Source: Kozakia baliensis (GTDB lineage: Bacteria > Pseudomonadota > Alphaproteobacteria > Acetobacterales > Acetobacteraceae). Taken from it: 64,000 nucleotides of DNA. The stretch is from positions 124,001 through 188,000 of the forward strand of contig NZ_CP014674.1 in assembly GCF_001787335.1 (NCBI RefSeq), given 5' to 3'. Position numbers and translations under genes: made by a program. The notes beneath the pieces were generated by a model. It worked only from the letters and a program-made list of their open reading frames with translations. It made no database searches and was not told the DNA's origin. Below are positions 44,745 through 53,523 of the stretch, piece after piece (within the stretch, counting starts at the first letter, position 1; each line of letters starts with the position of its first letter).

Positions 44745-45230
44745 ATGACGACCAAATCCGCTCCTTCACGTGCGCCTTTTCGCCTCGTTTCCGCCGCCGG
44801 AATGGGTGTTTTGGCGTTGTCCCTGAGCCTGAGCGGGTGCGCTCCGCCGGGGCAGCGGCTGTTCAATCCGAACGCCGGGCGTCCGCCCAAACCCTATATT
44901 CCCCCAGCACCGCCCGCCAAACCGGCGCCTGCGCCGTTCGTGCAGGTGGTGAGCGGCACGCCGGAGGCGGATTGGCGGGCTGCCATCATTCAGGTGGCCA
45001 AGCGTGCCCTAGCGCGCAAACCGAATGTCTTGTTCATCGTGAGCGTGCTCTCGCCACGAGTCGATAGCCCCGCAGGGCAGGTCGAGGCTTTGACGCATCT
45101 AACGCAAACCGATGGCCGGGCGATCGGCGATGCGCTGATTGCGGCAGGCGCCGTGCCCGAGCAGGTGCAGATCGAGGCGCGGACCGAACAGGGAATCGCA
45201 TCGCCTCGGACTCGCATTGATGTGCGGTAA
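44745..45230 (+). CDS. Small lipoprotein of unknown function
   Basis: A 161-residue protein with signal MGVLALSLSLSGC, lipobox LSGC (Cys32), a proline-rich linker (PPKPYIPPAPPAKPAPAP), and a C-terminal domain of about 95 residues (DWRAAIIQVAKRALARKPNVLFIVSVLSP to RTRIDVR). That domain's GRAIGDALIAAGAVPEQVQIEARTE recalls OmpA-like folds only faintly. It may be exposed in the periplasm. Not in an obvious operon; the next gene starts 65 bp on. Confidence 0.6.
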   Translation: MTTKSAPSRAPFRLVSAAGMGVLALSLSLSGCAPPGQRLFNPNAGRPPKPYIPPAPPAKPAPAPFVQVVSGTPEADWRAAIIQVAKRALARKPNVLFIVSVLSPRVDSPAGQVEALTHLTQTDGRAIGDALIAAGAVPEQVQIEARTEQGIASPRTRIDVR

Positions 45231-45295
45231 GGCGTAGAAGCCCCTTCGTCATTTTTTGACATAATTGGCGAATTCGGAGGCGATGGAGGTTCCCG

Positions 45296-46225
45296 GTGGG
45301 GTTGCGCAAGGATATCTGGCGTTCGGCCATCTGCATGGCGTCCATAGAAGACATCATGGCGCGCGGTGCGATCGGCGATGCGCCGCTTCACTGGTTGCCG
45401 CCCATGCCCAAATCGTTTCAGTTTCTAGCGGACCCATTTGGTTTCTGGCGCGATGGCAAGCTGCATGTATTCGCCGAAGCGTACGATTACCGGGATCGCA
45501 TCGGGAAGATCGAACTTTTCGTCTATGATGAGGCGTTTTGCCTGCTTTCGCGATGTATCGTGCTTTCCGAACCTTGGCACCTTTCCTATCCTTTCGTTTT
45601 CGAGGCGGAGGGCGAGATTTGGATGTTGCCGGAGGCGTTTCGTTCCGGCGCACTGACACTCTATCGCGCGGTCTCCTTTCCCGATCGCTGGGAGCCGGAA
45701 TGCCGGATCGATCTTGGTAACGATATTCCCGTGGACGCGACCGTCACATTCCACGATGGGCTTTGGTGGATGTTCTACACACCCGCACGCCCCGGCTCCT
45801 CGCGCCCCGGTTGCCTGAACGTGGCTTATGCCGAACACATTCGCGGCCCTTGGACACGCCATCCGCTCAACCCGGTGCGCACCGATTCCGCCAGCACGCG
45901 GCCCGGCGGCACCGCCAAGTCGTTCGATGGGCGCGTTATGTTGCCGGTGCAGGATTGTTCCTGGACCTATGGCGGCGCGATCCGCCCGCTTTGGTTCGAT
46001 GCTTTGACGCCTGAAATCGTGTTGACCCATGCCGGCGGTAAAATCGGTATTCCGCCACGCTTCGGGCGGTACCGTGAGGGGATGCACACACTTTCAGCGG
46101 CCGGCGATGTCACGCTGATCGATGTCAAACGCACGGAATTTTCCCCACGCGGACTGTCGATCGAAGCCATCCGCGAAAGCAAGAAGCTGATGCGGTGCTT
46201 TTCGCAAAAACACCGTCTCGCATGA
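45296..46225 (+). CDS. Putative glycan-active protein with a five-bladed-propeller-like N-terminal pattern
   Basis: A 309-residue protein. Segments FLADPFGFWRDGKLHVFAEAYDYRDRIGKIELF, YPFVFEAEGEIWMLPEAF and HDGLWWMFYTP resemble repeated blade motifs in glycoside-hydrolase-43-like propellers and in the N-terminal domain of glucosamine inositolphosphorylceramide transferases. It may bind or transfer sugar on a surface glycan; this is inference from pattern. The start is GTG at 45296, after GGAGG. It overlaps the next glycosyltransferase gene by four bases, supporting a shared pathway. Confidence 0.65.
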   Translation: MGLRKDIWRSAICMASIEDIMARGAIGDAPLHWLPPMPKSFQFLADPFGFWRDGKLHVFAEAYDYRDRIGKIELFVYDEAFCLLSRCIVLSEPWHLSYPFVFEAEGEIWMLPEAFRSGALTLYRAVSFPDRWEPECRIDLGNDIPVDATVTFHDGLWWMFYTPARPGSSRPGCLNVAYAEHIRGPWTRHPLNPVRTDSASTRPGGTAKSFDGRVMLPVQDCSWTYGGAIRPLWFDALTPEIVLTHAGGKIGIPPRFGRYREGMHTLSAAGDVTLIDVKRTEFSPRGLSIEAIRESKKLMRCFSQKHRLA

Positions 46226-47337
46226 CGCAAACCTTTTCCGTCGGCATTGTTCTGCAGGATTTCGCGCTTGGCGGGACGGAGCGGATCGCCATCCGCCTTG
46301 CTAATCAATGGGCGCGAAGCGGCGTTCCGGTGACGATTTTCGCCGGGACGGGTCAGGGACCACTGCGCCCGTTATTGGCGGGAAATATCAGGCTTGTTCT
46401 CGCTCATCCGCCCATTCCGCGCGGTCCTGGTTCCATGCTTACCTTGGCCAAGGCAGCGGCGCGTTTTTGGCGTCGCCAGCCGCAAAGCGCCTGTTTCGTG
46501 CCGGGCAATTATCATTGGCCGATTGCTTCAGCGCTCGCTCGTTTGCCGAAAGCCACTCGCCCTGTCATCGTCACGCAAATCAGCACGTGTCTGCACAAGG
46601 CGGAGCGCGGATGGCTGCGGCAGAAGCTTTATAATGCGCGGATGCGGTATCTGCTGCGCGGAGTGGACCATCTCATTGCACTGGCGCCTTCCGAGGCACG
46701 GCAGGCCAATAACATTCTGGGCCGCCCCGTGAGCCGAACCGTTCCTCTCCCGGCTTTGGCGGATGATACGCCACCGCCCGTGCCAGTGCCGCCCGGCCAT
46801 CCGACCATTCTGGCCGCAGGGCGTTTGGTGCATGACAAGGGCTTCGGCGTGTTGATCGAAAGCTTCGCGCAGGTGCATCGCGTCATGCCTGAAGTGCGCT
46901 TGCAGATTGCCGGAAGCGGCCCCCTGCGGGATGAATTGATGGCGCAGGTTGTGGCAAACGGGTTAGATCACGTAGTGGAATTTCTTGGATGCGTCGCGAG
47001 TATCCGCCCGTTTCTCGATGCCTGCCGGTGTTTTGTCCTCTCGTCTCGAAGCGAAGGCTTTCCGGCCGTCATTCTCGAAGCGTTTGCGGCCGGGCGGCAG
47101 GTCATTTCCACCAGTTGCACGCCCGCGACAAAAATGCTGCTGACAAAACCGGAATATGGGTGCGAGGTTCCGGTCGGCGATGCGCAGGCTTTGGCGCAGG
47201 CGATAATCTCCGCCCTGCAGAGGCCGACACCATCGGAAAACGAACTCGCCGCTTGCGTCCAAAATTACCGGATCGGCCCGATTGCCGCCGAATATCTCGA
47301 TCTCATGCGGGCGAGATATCGCGACGCTACACCTTAA
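46222..47337 (+). CDS. Family 4-type glycosyltransferase
   Basis: GT-B fold retaining glycosyltransferase of 371 residues. Signs are the N-terminal LQDFALGGTERIAIRLANQWARSG, the donor-binding AAGRLVHDKGFGVLIESFA, IAGSGPLRDEL, and the EGFPAVILEAFAAGRQVIST region, with the E-x7-E motif. A cell-surface polysaccharide or lipid-sugar role is likely, together with the overlapping upstream gene; the substrate is unknown. It ends against the convergent histidine kinase, the stops overlapping by four bases. Confidence 0.88.
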   Translation: MTQTFSVGIVLQDFALGGTERIAIRLANQWARSGVPVTIFAGTGQGPLRPLLAGNIRLVLAHPPIPRGPGSMLTLAKAAARFWRRQPQSACFVPGNYHWPIASALARLPKATRPVIVTQISTCLHKAERGWLRQKLYNARMRYLLRGVDHLIALAPSEARQANNILGRPVSRTVPLPALADDTPPPVPVPPGHPTILAAGRLVHDKGFGVLIESFAQVHRVMPEVRLQIAGSGPLRDELMAQVVANGLDHVVEFLGCVASIRPFLDACRCFVLSSRSEGFPAVILEAFAAGRQVISTSCTPATKMLLTKPEYGCEVPVGDAQALAQAIISALQRPTPSENELAACVQNYRIGPIAAEYLDLMRARYRDATP

Positions 47338-50300
47338 TTGGGGCGGGCGGTTTTCTCGCTATTCGTTGTGCTCCCGCCTGCCATCGTCTTGCGGATGATC
47401 GACACGATCTCCTCACCATTATAAGGCTTTGACAAGGTTTGGACGTTTTCGACGTCCAGTTCCGCCAATCCTGTGGTGTCTCCCGTCGCGAAGATAATGC
47501 CTAGATTCGGGTAGAGCTTGCGCGCGGCGGAAGCCAGTTCTTTGCCGGAATGGCCGGGAAGGTTGACGTCCGTCACCAATACGTCGATCGGATTGGCCTG
47601 CAAAGCAGCATGCGCCTCCTCGACATTCGACGCCTCGACGACCCGATAGCCGGAGTCGGAGAGGATTTCCGCCGTGCAAATCCGGATGAGTTCATCGTCC
47701 TCCACCAGGAGAACGGACGATTCTTTCGGCGGATCGACGCGGGAAAGCCCCGTATCGGCAACCGGCGTGGGAAAGGCGGGAACATCGAATTTCTTCGGTG
47801 CCGTTGGCGCCAATTTGCTCCGCTGTGCGCGGTTGTTCAACACATGGCGCACCTTCCGTGCCATGGCTTCGCGCGTATAGGGTTTGGAGAGCAGTTCCAC
47901 CCCGGCATCGAGCCTACCGCCATGGACGATCGAGTTCTCCGTGTAGCCGGACGTATAGAGCACCGCCAGGTTGGGCAGGCGCTGGCAGGCTTTCCGTGCC
48001 AGTTCCGGGCTTTTCATCGTGCCAGGCATGACGACATCGGTGAACAGCAGATCGATGGGAATGCCGCTTTCGATCACGGCCAGTGCATTCGCGGCATCGC
48101 AAGCTTTCAGCACGGCGTATCCCAGGTCGGAGAGCATCTCCACGACCGTCGCGCGCACTTCGTCGTCATCTTCCACGACCAGGACCGTCTCCGATCCGCC
48201 GATGGCGGGCGCGGCATCGATGACGACTTCGATATCCTCGCTTTCCATCGCGCGCGGCAGATAAAGACGGATCGTCGTGCCATGTCCCGGTTCGGAATAA
48301 ATCTTCACATGGCCGCCGGATTGTTTGACGAAACCGTACACCATCGAAAGGCCCAGCCCCGACCCTTTGCCTTCCGCCTTGGTGGAGAAGAACGGCTCGA
48401 ACACTTTTTCGATGATATTCGGGGTCATGCCGCAGCCGGTGTCCGACACGGCGAGCATGACATATTGGCCCGGTTCGACCTCGTCATGAGAGAGCGCGTA
48501 AGCATCGTCGAGATGCGTGTTGGCCAGTTCGATCGTCAGCTTGCCGATACCGTCCATCGCATCGCGCGCATTGATGGCGAGATTCAGCAATGCGTTTTCG
48601 ATCTGCGCCGGGTCGATGAAGGTGTTCCATAATCCGCCGCTATAGATCGTCTCGATCTCAATGCTCTCGCCCAGCGCACGACGCAGGATGTCGTCCATGC
48701 CCTGCACGAAGCGCGTGACGTTGACGACTTTCGGTTCCAGCGCCTGCCGCCGCCCGAACGCCAGCAATTGAGAGGCCAGTTTGGAACCGCGCGAAACCGC
48801 CGCCATGGCGTTCGCCACACGCCCCTCGGCGCGAAGTTGGCCCGCGATATCCTTGGAAAGCAGTTGCAGATTTCCGGAGATGACCTGAAGCAGATTGTTG
48901 AAGTCGTGCGCTACGCCGCCCGTCAGCTTGCCAACGGTTTCCATCTTCTGTGCCTGCGCCAGCTTCATCTCGGTCGCCCGTCTTTCCGCGATCTCGGCAA
49001 TGACGCGCGCTTCCAGATTCTCGTTCAACTCACGCAGCTGCAATTCCGCGCGCTCACGGTGGCGCACCTGCCGTGCGAGATGGTCGGCCTGCTCGCGAAG
49101 CGCGGCTTCCGCTGCCCGTTGGTGGGTGATGTCGGTATGAATGCCGACCCACTCCACAATTTCCCCATCATCGTTGAGGATCGGCATGCCGCGCACCAGA
49201 AAGTTACGGTAAACGCCGTCATGACGGCGCATCCGGTGCTCGATCACATAGACTTCGCGGCTAGCGCTGGCCTGCCGCCAAGCTTCGCGCACGGCGGCGC
49301 GATCGTCCGGATGAACCGCGTCCATCCAGCCTTGGCCTGCGAATTGCGCGTAGCTTTGCCCTGTCCAGGAACTCCAGCCCTGCTGGTCATGCACCATGTT
49401 GGCTTGCGCATCCGTCACCCATAAGATGCCGTGCGCGGCTTCGATGGCGGCCTGAAAGCGCCGGTTGCTGCGTTCGAGCGCCTTGCGATGATCGACACGC
49501 TCTTGCATGTCCACGCTGAAAACATAAAAACCCGGAACCGAACCATCCGCCTCGATGCGGGGCAAATAGTTCATCTCCACCATCCGTTGGCCGCCCTTGC
49601 GGCAGGGGAGGGAAGTTTCCCTGATGATCGGCTCGCCCGTCAGGGCTCGCTCGATCTCCAAACGACGCGACTGATAATATTCCTCGCCGATGACTTCGCG
49701 TATCGGACGGTTGATGATGTCTTTCCGGTCCAGCCCGAACCATTCTTCGTAATAGCGATTGACGAAGCGATAGATCTGATCGCGGTCGATGAAGGAGATC
49801 AAGATCGGCAGCGCGTCCGTCACCGTGCGCAGCTGATACTCGCTTTCTTTCAGCGCCTTTTCGGCGGCGATCCTTTGGGTCGTTTCCAGCACGGTGCACA
49901 TCACGCCGTCCACCGTGCCTTCCGCAGCGCGAATAGGTGTATAGAACAGATCGAACGTTACCTGTTCCGGCGTATCGTGCCGCGCCACGACGAAAGGATG
50001 ATCGCGGAACGCAACGGCCTGCCCACGATGGGCCTTTTCCAGAACATCGCGGTTGAACGCCCACATTTCCGGCCAGGCCTGCTCCGCCGGCTTGCCGAAA
50101 GCGGCGGGATGATAGCCGCCAACGATCTCGATATAGGCGTCATTATAAAGCATGACATGCTTCGGTCCCCAGGTCAGCACCTTAGGAATCGGCGAATTGA
50201 CGATATTGCTGATCGTCGTGCGGAGGGCCGGACTCCACGAGTCGATCGGGCCGAGATCAGTCTCTGCCCAGTCGCGCTCACGAATGTGGCGTCCACATTC

Positions 50301-50399
50301 TCCGCCGCCAATGGGCCATTGCAGATTGGGAGAAGGAGATGCCGGCAAGATTTCTCTTTGCTCGTTCCCGCTTTCCGTCGCAGCGTCTGTTTTCATCAA
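47334..50399 (-). CDS. Hybrid sensor histidine kinase with PAS domains and two receiver domains
   Basis: A 1,021-residue cytosolic signalling protein with no membrane segment that I can see. About residues 50-170, 190-300 and 310-430 look like PAS domains (RFVNRYYEEWFGLDRKDIIN; GQGWMDAVHPDDRAAVREAW). The phosphorylated His is His498 in GGVAHDFNNLL, and the catalytic core has NLAINARDAM, DTGCGM and GKGSGLGLSMVYG. Two receivers follow (LLFTDVVMPG and VLVTDVNLPG). No output domain is present, so a separate regulator should receive the phosphate. The input is unknown. It ends against a glycosyltransferase gene. Confidence 0.92.
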   Translation of the reverse strand: MMKTDAATESGNEQREILPASPSPNLQWPIGGGECGRHIRERDWAETDLGPIDSWSPALRTTISNIVNSPIPKVLTWGPKHVMLYNDAYIEIVGGYHPAAFGKPAEQAWPEMWAFNRDVLEKAHRGQAVAFRDHPFVVARHDTPEQVTFDLFYTPIRAAEGTVDGVMCTVLETTQRIAAEKALKESEYQLRTVTDALPILISFIDRDQIYRFVNRYYEEWFGLDRKDIINRPIREVIGEEYYQSRRLEIERALTGEPIIRETSLPCRKGGQRMVEMNYLPRIEADGSVPGFYVFSVDMQERVDHRKALERSNRRFQAAIEAAHGILWVTDAQANMVHDQQGWSSWTGQSYAQFAGQGWMDAVHPDDRAAVREAWRQASASREVYVIEHRMRRHDGVYRNFLVRGMPILNDDGEIVEWVGIHTDITHQRAAEAALREQADHLARQVRHRERAELQLRELNENLEARVIAEIAERRATEMKLAQAQKMETVGKLTGGVAHDFNNLLQVISGNLQLLSKDIAGQLRAEGRVANAMAAVSRGSKLASQLLAFGRRQALEPKVVNVTRFVQGMDDILRRALGESIEIETIYSGGLWNTFIDPAQIENALLNLAINARDAMDGIGKLTIELANTHLDDAYALSHDEVEPGQYVMLAVSDTGCGMTPNIIEKVFEPFFSTKAEGKGSGLGLSMVYGFVKQSGGHVKIYSEPGHGTTIRLYLPRAMESEDIEVVIDAAPAIGGSETVLVVEDDDEVRATVVEMLSDLGYAVLKACDAANALAVIESGIPIDLLFTDVVMPGTMKSPELARKACQRLPNLAVLYTSGYTENSIVHGGRLDAGVELLSKPYTREAMARKVRHVLNNRAQRSKLAPTAPKKFDVPAFPTPVADTGLSRVDPPKESSVLLVEDDELIRICTAEILSDSGYRVVEASNVEEAHAALQANPIDVLVTDVNLPGHSGKELASAARKLYPNLGIIFATGDTTGLAELDVENVQTLSKPYNGEEIVSIIRKTMAGGSTTNSEKTARPN

Positions 50400-50439
50400 G
50401 ACCGCATAAACCCAGTTTGAAGCAGCGCTTATGCCCCGC

Positions 50440-51639
50440 TTAGAAGCCTAAAGTGACGTCCCCACCGAAGGTGAACATACCGTCGTTACGAAAATCGTTG
50501 AATGGGCTGGTACCATTCAATGAACGATCGAACCGGATTTCCGGACGAATTTGAAAGAACTTAATATGGTGTCCGAGCGTGGGGTGCCAAGCGGCATTTA
50601 GGCTTAAAGAACCATAAGTTGTGGCCGGGGCGTTCTCTGTGCGCGCCGGATCGCCCAAAAGCGCCTTGGCATAAGCCGTGTCGGAGAGAAACTGGGTGAC
50701 CATCAACCCGCTATTATCGCGGTAAATTTCACCGCGATAATTGAGCGTGAGACTCGGCGTGACATTCCAAGCAAGCCATGTCACCGCGCTATAGGTCTCC
50801 GCGCGCAGCCCTTCATCGTGAAGAAAATTGAACTCGGCGTAAACGGTCAGCTTGTCCGTAATTTTGTAATTGCCGTTGAGGTCGTTCCAAATGCGCATCG
50901 CCGAATTGGCGCTTGGGCCCAATGCGCGCACGCTATCCTCAGGCCCAAGGCGTGTCAGATAGGTAAGGGATAATTTACCGTCGAGCAGATTATTGGCGGT
51001 CAGGCCGATATAGCCAGCCGGTTCGGCATTATCGTCTTTTCGCCCGAAGGTTGTCTGGTTGCCGGTGTCGATGCCGAACTGGATGTCGTAATGATCGTCC
51101 AGATGCCATTGAAACATCGCGCCGACATGCTCGAACGGCGTGGAATATTCGGTCGTGTAGGCCAGGGTGTAGAAAGGCCGGGTGGAAGGATCGAGCGTTT
51201 CGACACCCATCGGCGCGGTGAATATGCCCACTTGCCCATCCAGCCCTTTTTGGGTCAGCCACGGCATGTGGAGCGCCACGTTGGCGAAAACCGGCATGAT
51301 CTGATACCGGCTGCTGAAAGCCCGATCGGAAATACCGGCGATATTATAAATTCGCGCGTCCGACCCATAAAGCAGCCTCAGATTGACTCCCAACCCATAA
51401 CCGCCGCCGATCGGATCGACCGGTTTGGTGAAGGTTAGGGTAATCTGATTGAGCGAGGGTTGATTGGCGTGATCGGCCAGAAGCTGGCCGAAATTTTCTC
51501 CATCCGTCGGGCGCGCCGGGTTGGCCATGATCCCGCCCTCGATCTGTCCGTTCAAAGTCGTGTCGCCAAACCAACTGCTTGCCCGTGCCGGTGTCGTGGA
51601 AACACAGACACAAGCCGCGATGATCCAGATTTTCTTCAA
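50440..51639 (-). CDS. Outer-membrane beta-barrel protein (porin-like)
   Basis: A 399-residue exported protein. The signal peptide is IWIIAACVCVSTTPARA, followed by alternating aromatic-polar strands (NGQIEGGIMANPARPTDGENFGQL, YDIQFGIDTGNQTTFG, FNDFRNDGMFTFGGDVTLGF) and a final phenylalanine, as in barrels inserted by BamA. It resembles the putative porin-2 group; the channel substrate is unknown. Its start is 10 bp after the haem monooxygenase stop, so the two are probably co-transcribed. Confidence 0.75.
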   Translation of the reverse strand: MKKIWIIAACVCVSTTPARASSWFGDTTLNGQIEGGIMANPARPTDGENFGQLLADHANQPSLNQITLTFTKPVDPIGGGYGLGVNLRLLYGSDARIYNIAGISDRAFSSRYQIMPVFANVALHMPWLTQKGLDGQVGIFTAPMGVETLDPSTRPFYTLAYTTEYSTPFEHVGAMFQWHLDDHYDIQFGIDTGNQTTFGRKDDNAEPAGYIGLTANNLLDGKLSLTYLTRLGPEDSVRALGPSANSAMRIWNDLNGNYKITDKLTVYAEFNFLHDEGLRAETYSAVTWLAWNVTPSLTLNYRGEIYRDNSGLMVTQFLSDTAYAKALLGDPARTENAPATTYGSLSLNAAWHPTLGHHIKFFQIRPEIRFDRSLNGTSPFNDFRNDGMFTFGGDVTLGF

Positions 51640-51649
51640 CGGAAGCTGC

Positions 51650-51964
51650 TTAGGCTTCTACGTTTTGTAGAACTTCGAACCCTTCGAATTGCGGCGGTCC
51701 AACCGTCAGCGGCTTGCCTTGCCCGGCATTGGCATGGGCCGCCCGGAATTGCTCGGACTGTGTCCAGCCCACGAACGCTTCGTAAGACGCCCAGACGGTA
51801 TGGGAAGCATAAAGCACATAATCCTCATGCGTCGGGCCTTTCAGAAACTGAAAGCTGACGAAACCCGGCACCGTTTTCAAATGCACTTCGCGGTCCAACC
51901 AACGCGCGCGAAAAGCATTCTCGCTATCGGGACGCACGCGAAAGCGATTCATGGCGATATACAT
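51650..51964 (-). CDS. IsdG-like haem-degrading monooxygenase
   Basis: A 104-residue ferredoxin-fold antibiotic-biosynthesis-monooxygenase domain. Asn6, Trp67 and His77 occupy positions matching the haem-cleaving triad of IsdG enzymes, in MNRFRV and YEAFVGWTQSEQFRAAHA. It probably opens haem to release iron. The start at 51964 has AAGGAGA eight bases upstream; the frame extends to 52153 without support. The porin-like gene follows in the same direction. Confidence 0.85.
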   Translation of the reverse strand: MYIAMNRFRVRPDSENAFRARWLDREVHLKTVPGFVSFQFLKGPTHEDYVLYASHTVWASYEAFVGWTQSEQFRAAHANAGQGKPLTVGPPQFEGFEVLQNVEA

Positions 51965-52057
51965 TGGAAAATCTCCTTTTTCGGGATGGCGTTCCCGCAA
52001 GGGCTTGGCGATGCTGCCGTCGGTTCTTTTATAGAAGATAATACGTAATTGTGTGAA

Positions 52058-53512
52058 ATGGACGCGGCACAAATGATTTTGACCAATAGCTACACGCGTC
52101 TGCCGGAGAGGTTCTTCGCACGCTCCGCCCTCACGCCGGTCGCCGCGCCACACCTCATCGCCTTGAACCGCCCCCTTGCGGAGGAGCTTGGTTTGGATGC
52201 CGATTGGCTGGCCGGGCCAGAAGGCTTAGCGATGTTGTCCGGTAGCGAAATGCCAGAGGGGACGGATCCGGTGGCGCTCGCCTATGCCGGGCATCAGTTC
52301 GGACAGTTCGTGCCGCAACTTGGCGATGGACGGGCATTGCTGCTGGGCGATGTTATCGATCGGCATGGCGTGCGGCGCGATGTTCAACTCAAAGGCTCGG
52401 GGCCGACGCCTTTTTCACGTCGGGGGGATGGGCGCGCTGCATTGGGGCCGGTTCTGCGCGAATATCTGGTGAGCGAAGCCATGGCGGCGCTCGGTGTGCC
52501 GACCACCCGCGCGCTCGCGGCGGTGACGACGGGAGAAACCGTTCTCCGCATGACGGCCTTGCCCGGCGCCGTTCTGGCCCGCGTTGCCGCCAGCCATTTG
52601 CGTGTGGGCACGTTCCAGTTTTTGGCCGTGCGCGACGATCTCGACGGGCTACGAGCGCTGACGGATTATGCCATTGAGCGGCATTATCCCGAAGCGCGCG
52701 AGGCGGCCAACCCAACCTTGGCGTTCTACGATGCCGTGGTGAACGCTCAGGCACGATTGATCGCGCGCTGGATGAGCTTGGGCTTCATTCATGGCGTGAT
52801 GAATACCGATAATACATCCATTTCCGGCGAGACGATCGATTACGGCCCGTGCGCGTTTTTAGACGAATACGACCCTGGCAAGGTGTTCAGTTCCATCGAC
52901 CAAGGTGGCCGCTACGCCTACGCTAATCAACCGCGCATCGGCATGTGGAACCTCGCCCGCTTGGCGGAAACGTTGCTGCCTTTGATCGATGAGGATGCGG
53001 AACGCGCTGTGGCAGCGGCGCAGGAATCCCTCAGTCGTTTTTTGAATTATTACGAAAATGCCCATTTGGCAGAAATGTGCGCCAAATTAGGGCTGAAAAC
53101 TGCGGAAGACGGCGACAAAGAGCTCATCGAAGGGCTGTTCGACCTTATGGCGAAGTCAGCGGCGGATTTCACGTTGACCTTCCGCGCCTTGAGCGAAAAT
53201 CCCGATTCGGCACGCGCTCTATTTTCCGCGCCGGAAGATTTCGAGGCTTGGAAGGCGCGCTGGAAGGCCCGTCTTGCTCGGGAAGGAACGGAAGATGAAG
53301 CGCGCCGTGCGGCGATGCGTGCGGTCAATCCCGCGATCATTCCGCGTAACCATCGCATCGAAGAAGTGATCGACGCCGCCGTTCAGCGGGAAGATTTCGC
53401 ACCGTTCGAAGCGATGCTGGCCGCCGTTACCACCCCATACGAAGAACGGCCGGACTATGCCCGGCCGCCTTCTCCGCAAGAGCGGGTGTGGGAAACGTTC
53501 TGCGGAACGTAA
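52058..53512 (+). CDS. selO: SelO-family protein adenylyltransferase
   Basis: Pseudokinase that transfers AMP to protein side chains, 484 residues from the ATG at 52058; TTG at 52049 is an alternative start. Family features are [41 protein letters not shown] (nucleotide pocket) and [29 protein letters not shown] (metal and catalytic aspartates). It lacks the C-terminal selenocysteine-like Cys of animal SelO, as expected for bacteria. It is convergent with the aldehyde dehydrogenase, and a small inverted repeat (53495-53510) covers its stop. Confidence 0.93.
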   Translation: MDAAQMILTNSYTRLPERFFARSALTPVAAPHLIALNRPLAEELGLDADWLAGPEGLAMLSGSEMPEGTDPVALAYAGHQFGQFVPQLGDGRALLLGDVIDRHGVRRDVQLKGSGPTPFSRRGDGRAALGPVLREYLVSEAMAALGVPTTRALAAVTTGETVLRMTALPGAVLARVAASHLRVGTFQFLAVRDDLDGLRALTDYAIERHYPEAREAANPTLAFYDAVVNAQARLIARWMSLGFIHGVMNTDNTSISGETIDYGPCAFLDEYDPGKVFSSIDQGGRYAYANQPRIGMWNLARLAETLLPLIDEDAERAVAAAQESLSRFLNYYENAHLAEMCAKLGLKTAEDGDKELIEGLFDLMAKSAADFTLTFRALSENPDSARALFSAPEDFEAWKARWKARLAREGTEDEARRAAMRAVNPAIIPRNHRIEEVIDAAVQREDFAPFEAMLAAVTTPYEERPDYARPPSPQERVWETFCGT

Positions 53513-53523
53513 TCCCTGTCGTG

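Noticed and set aside
47550-48632. Plus-strand open frame of 360 codons opposite the hybrid kinase
   Set aside because: It lies entirely under the kinase and receiver coding region, and the translation shows no recognisable domain.
53495-53510. ACGTTC-TGCG-GAACGT repeat at the selO stop as a terminator
   Set aside because: The stem is only 6 bp and no T-run follows; noted but not called.
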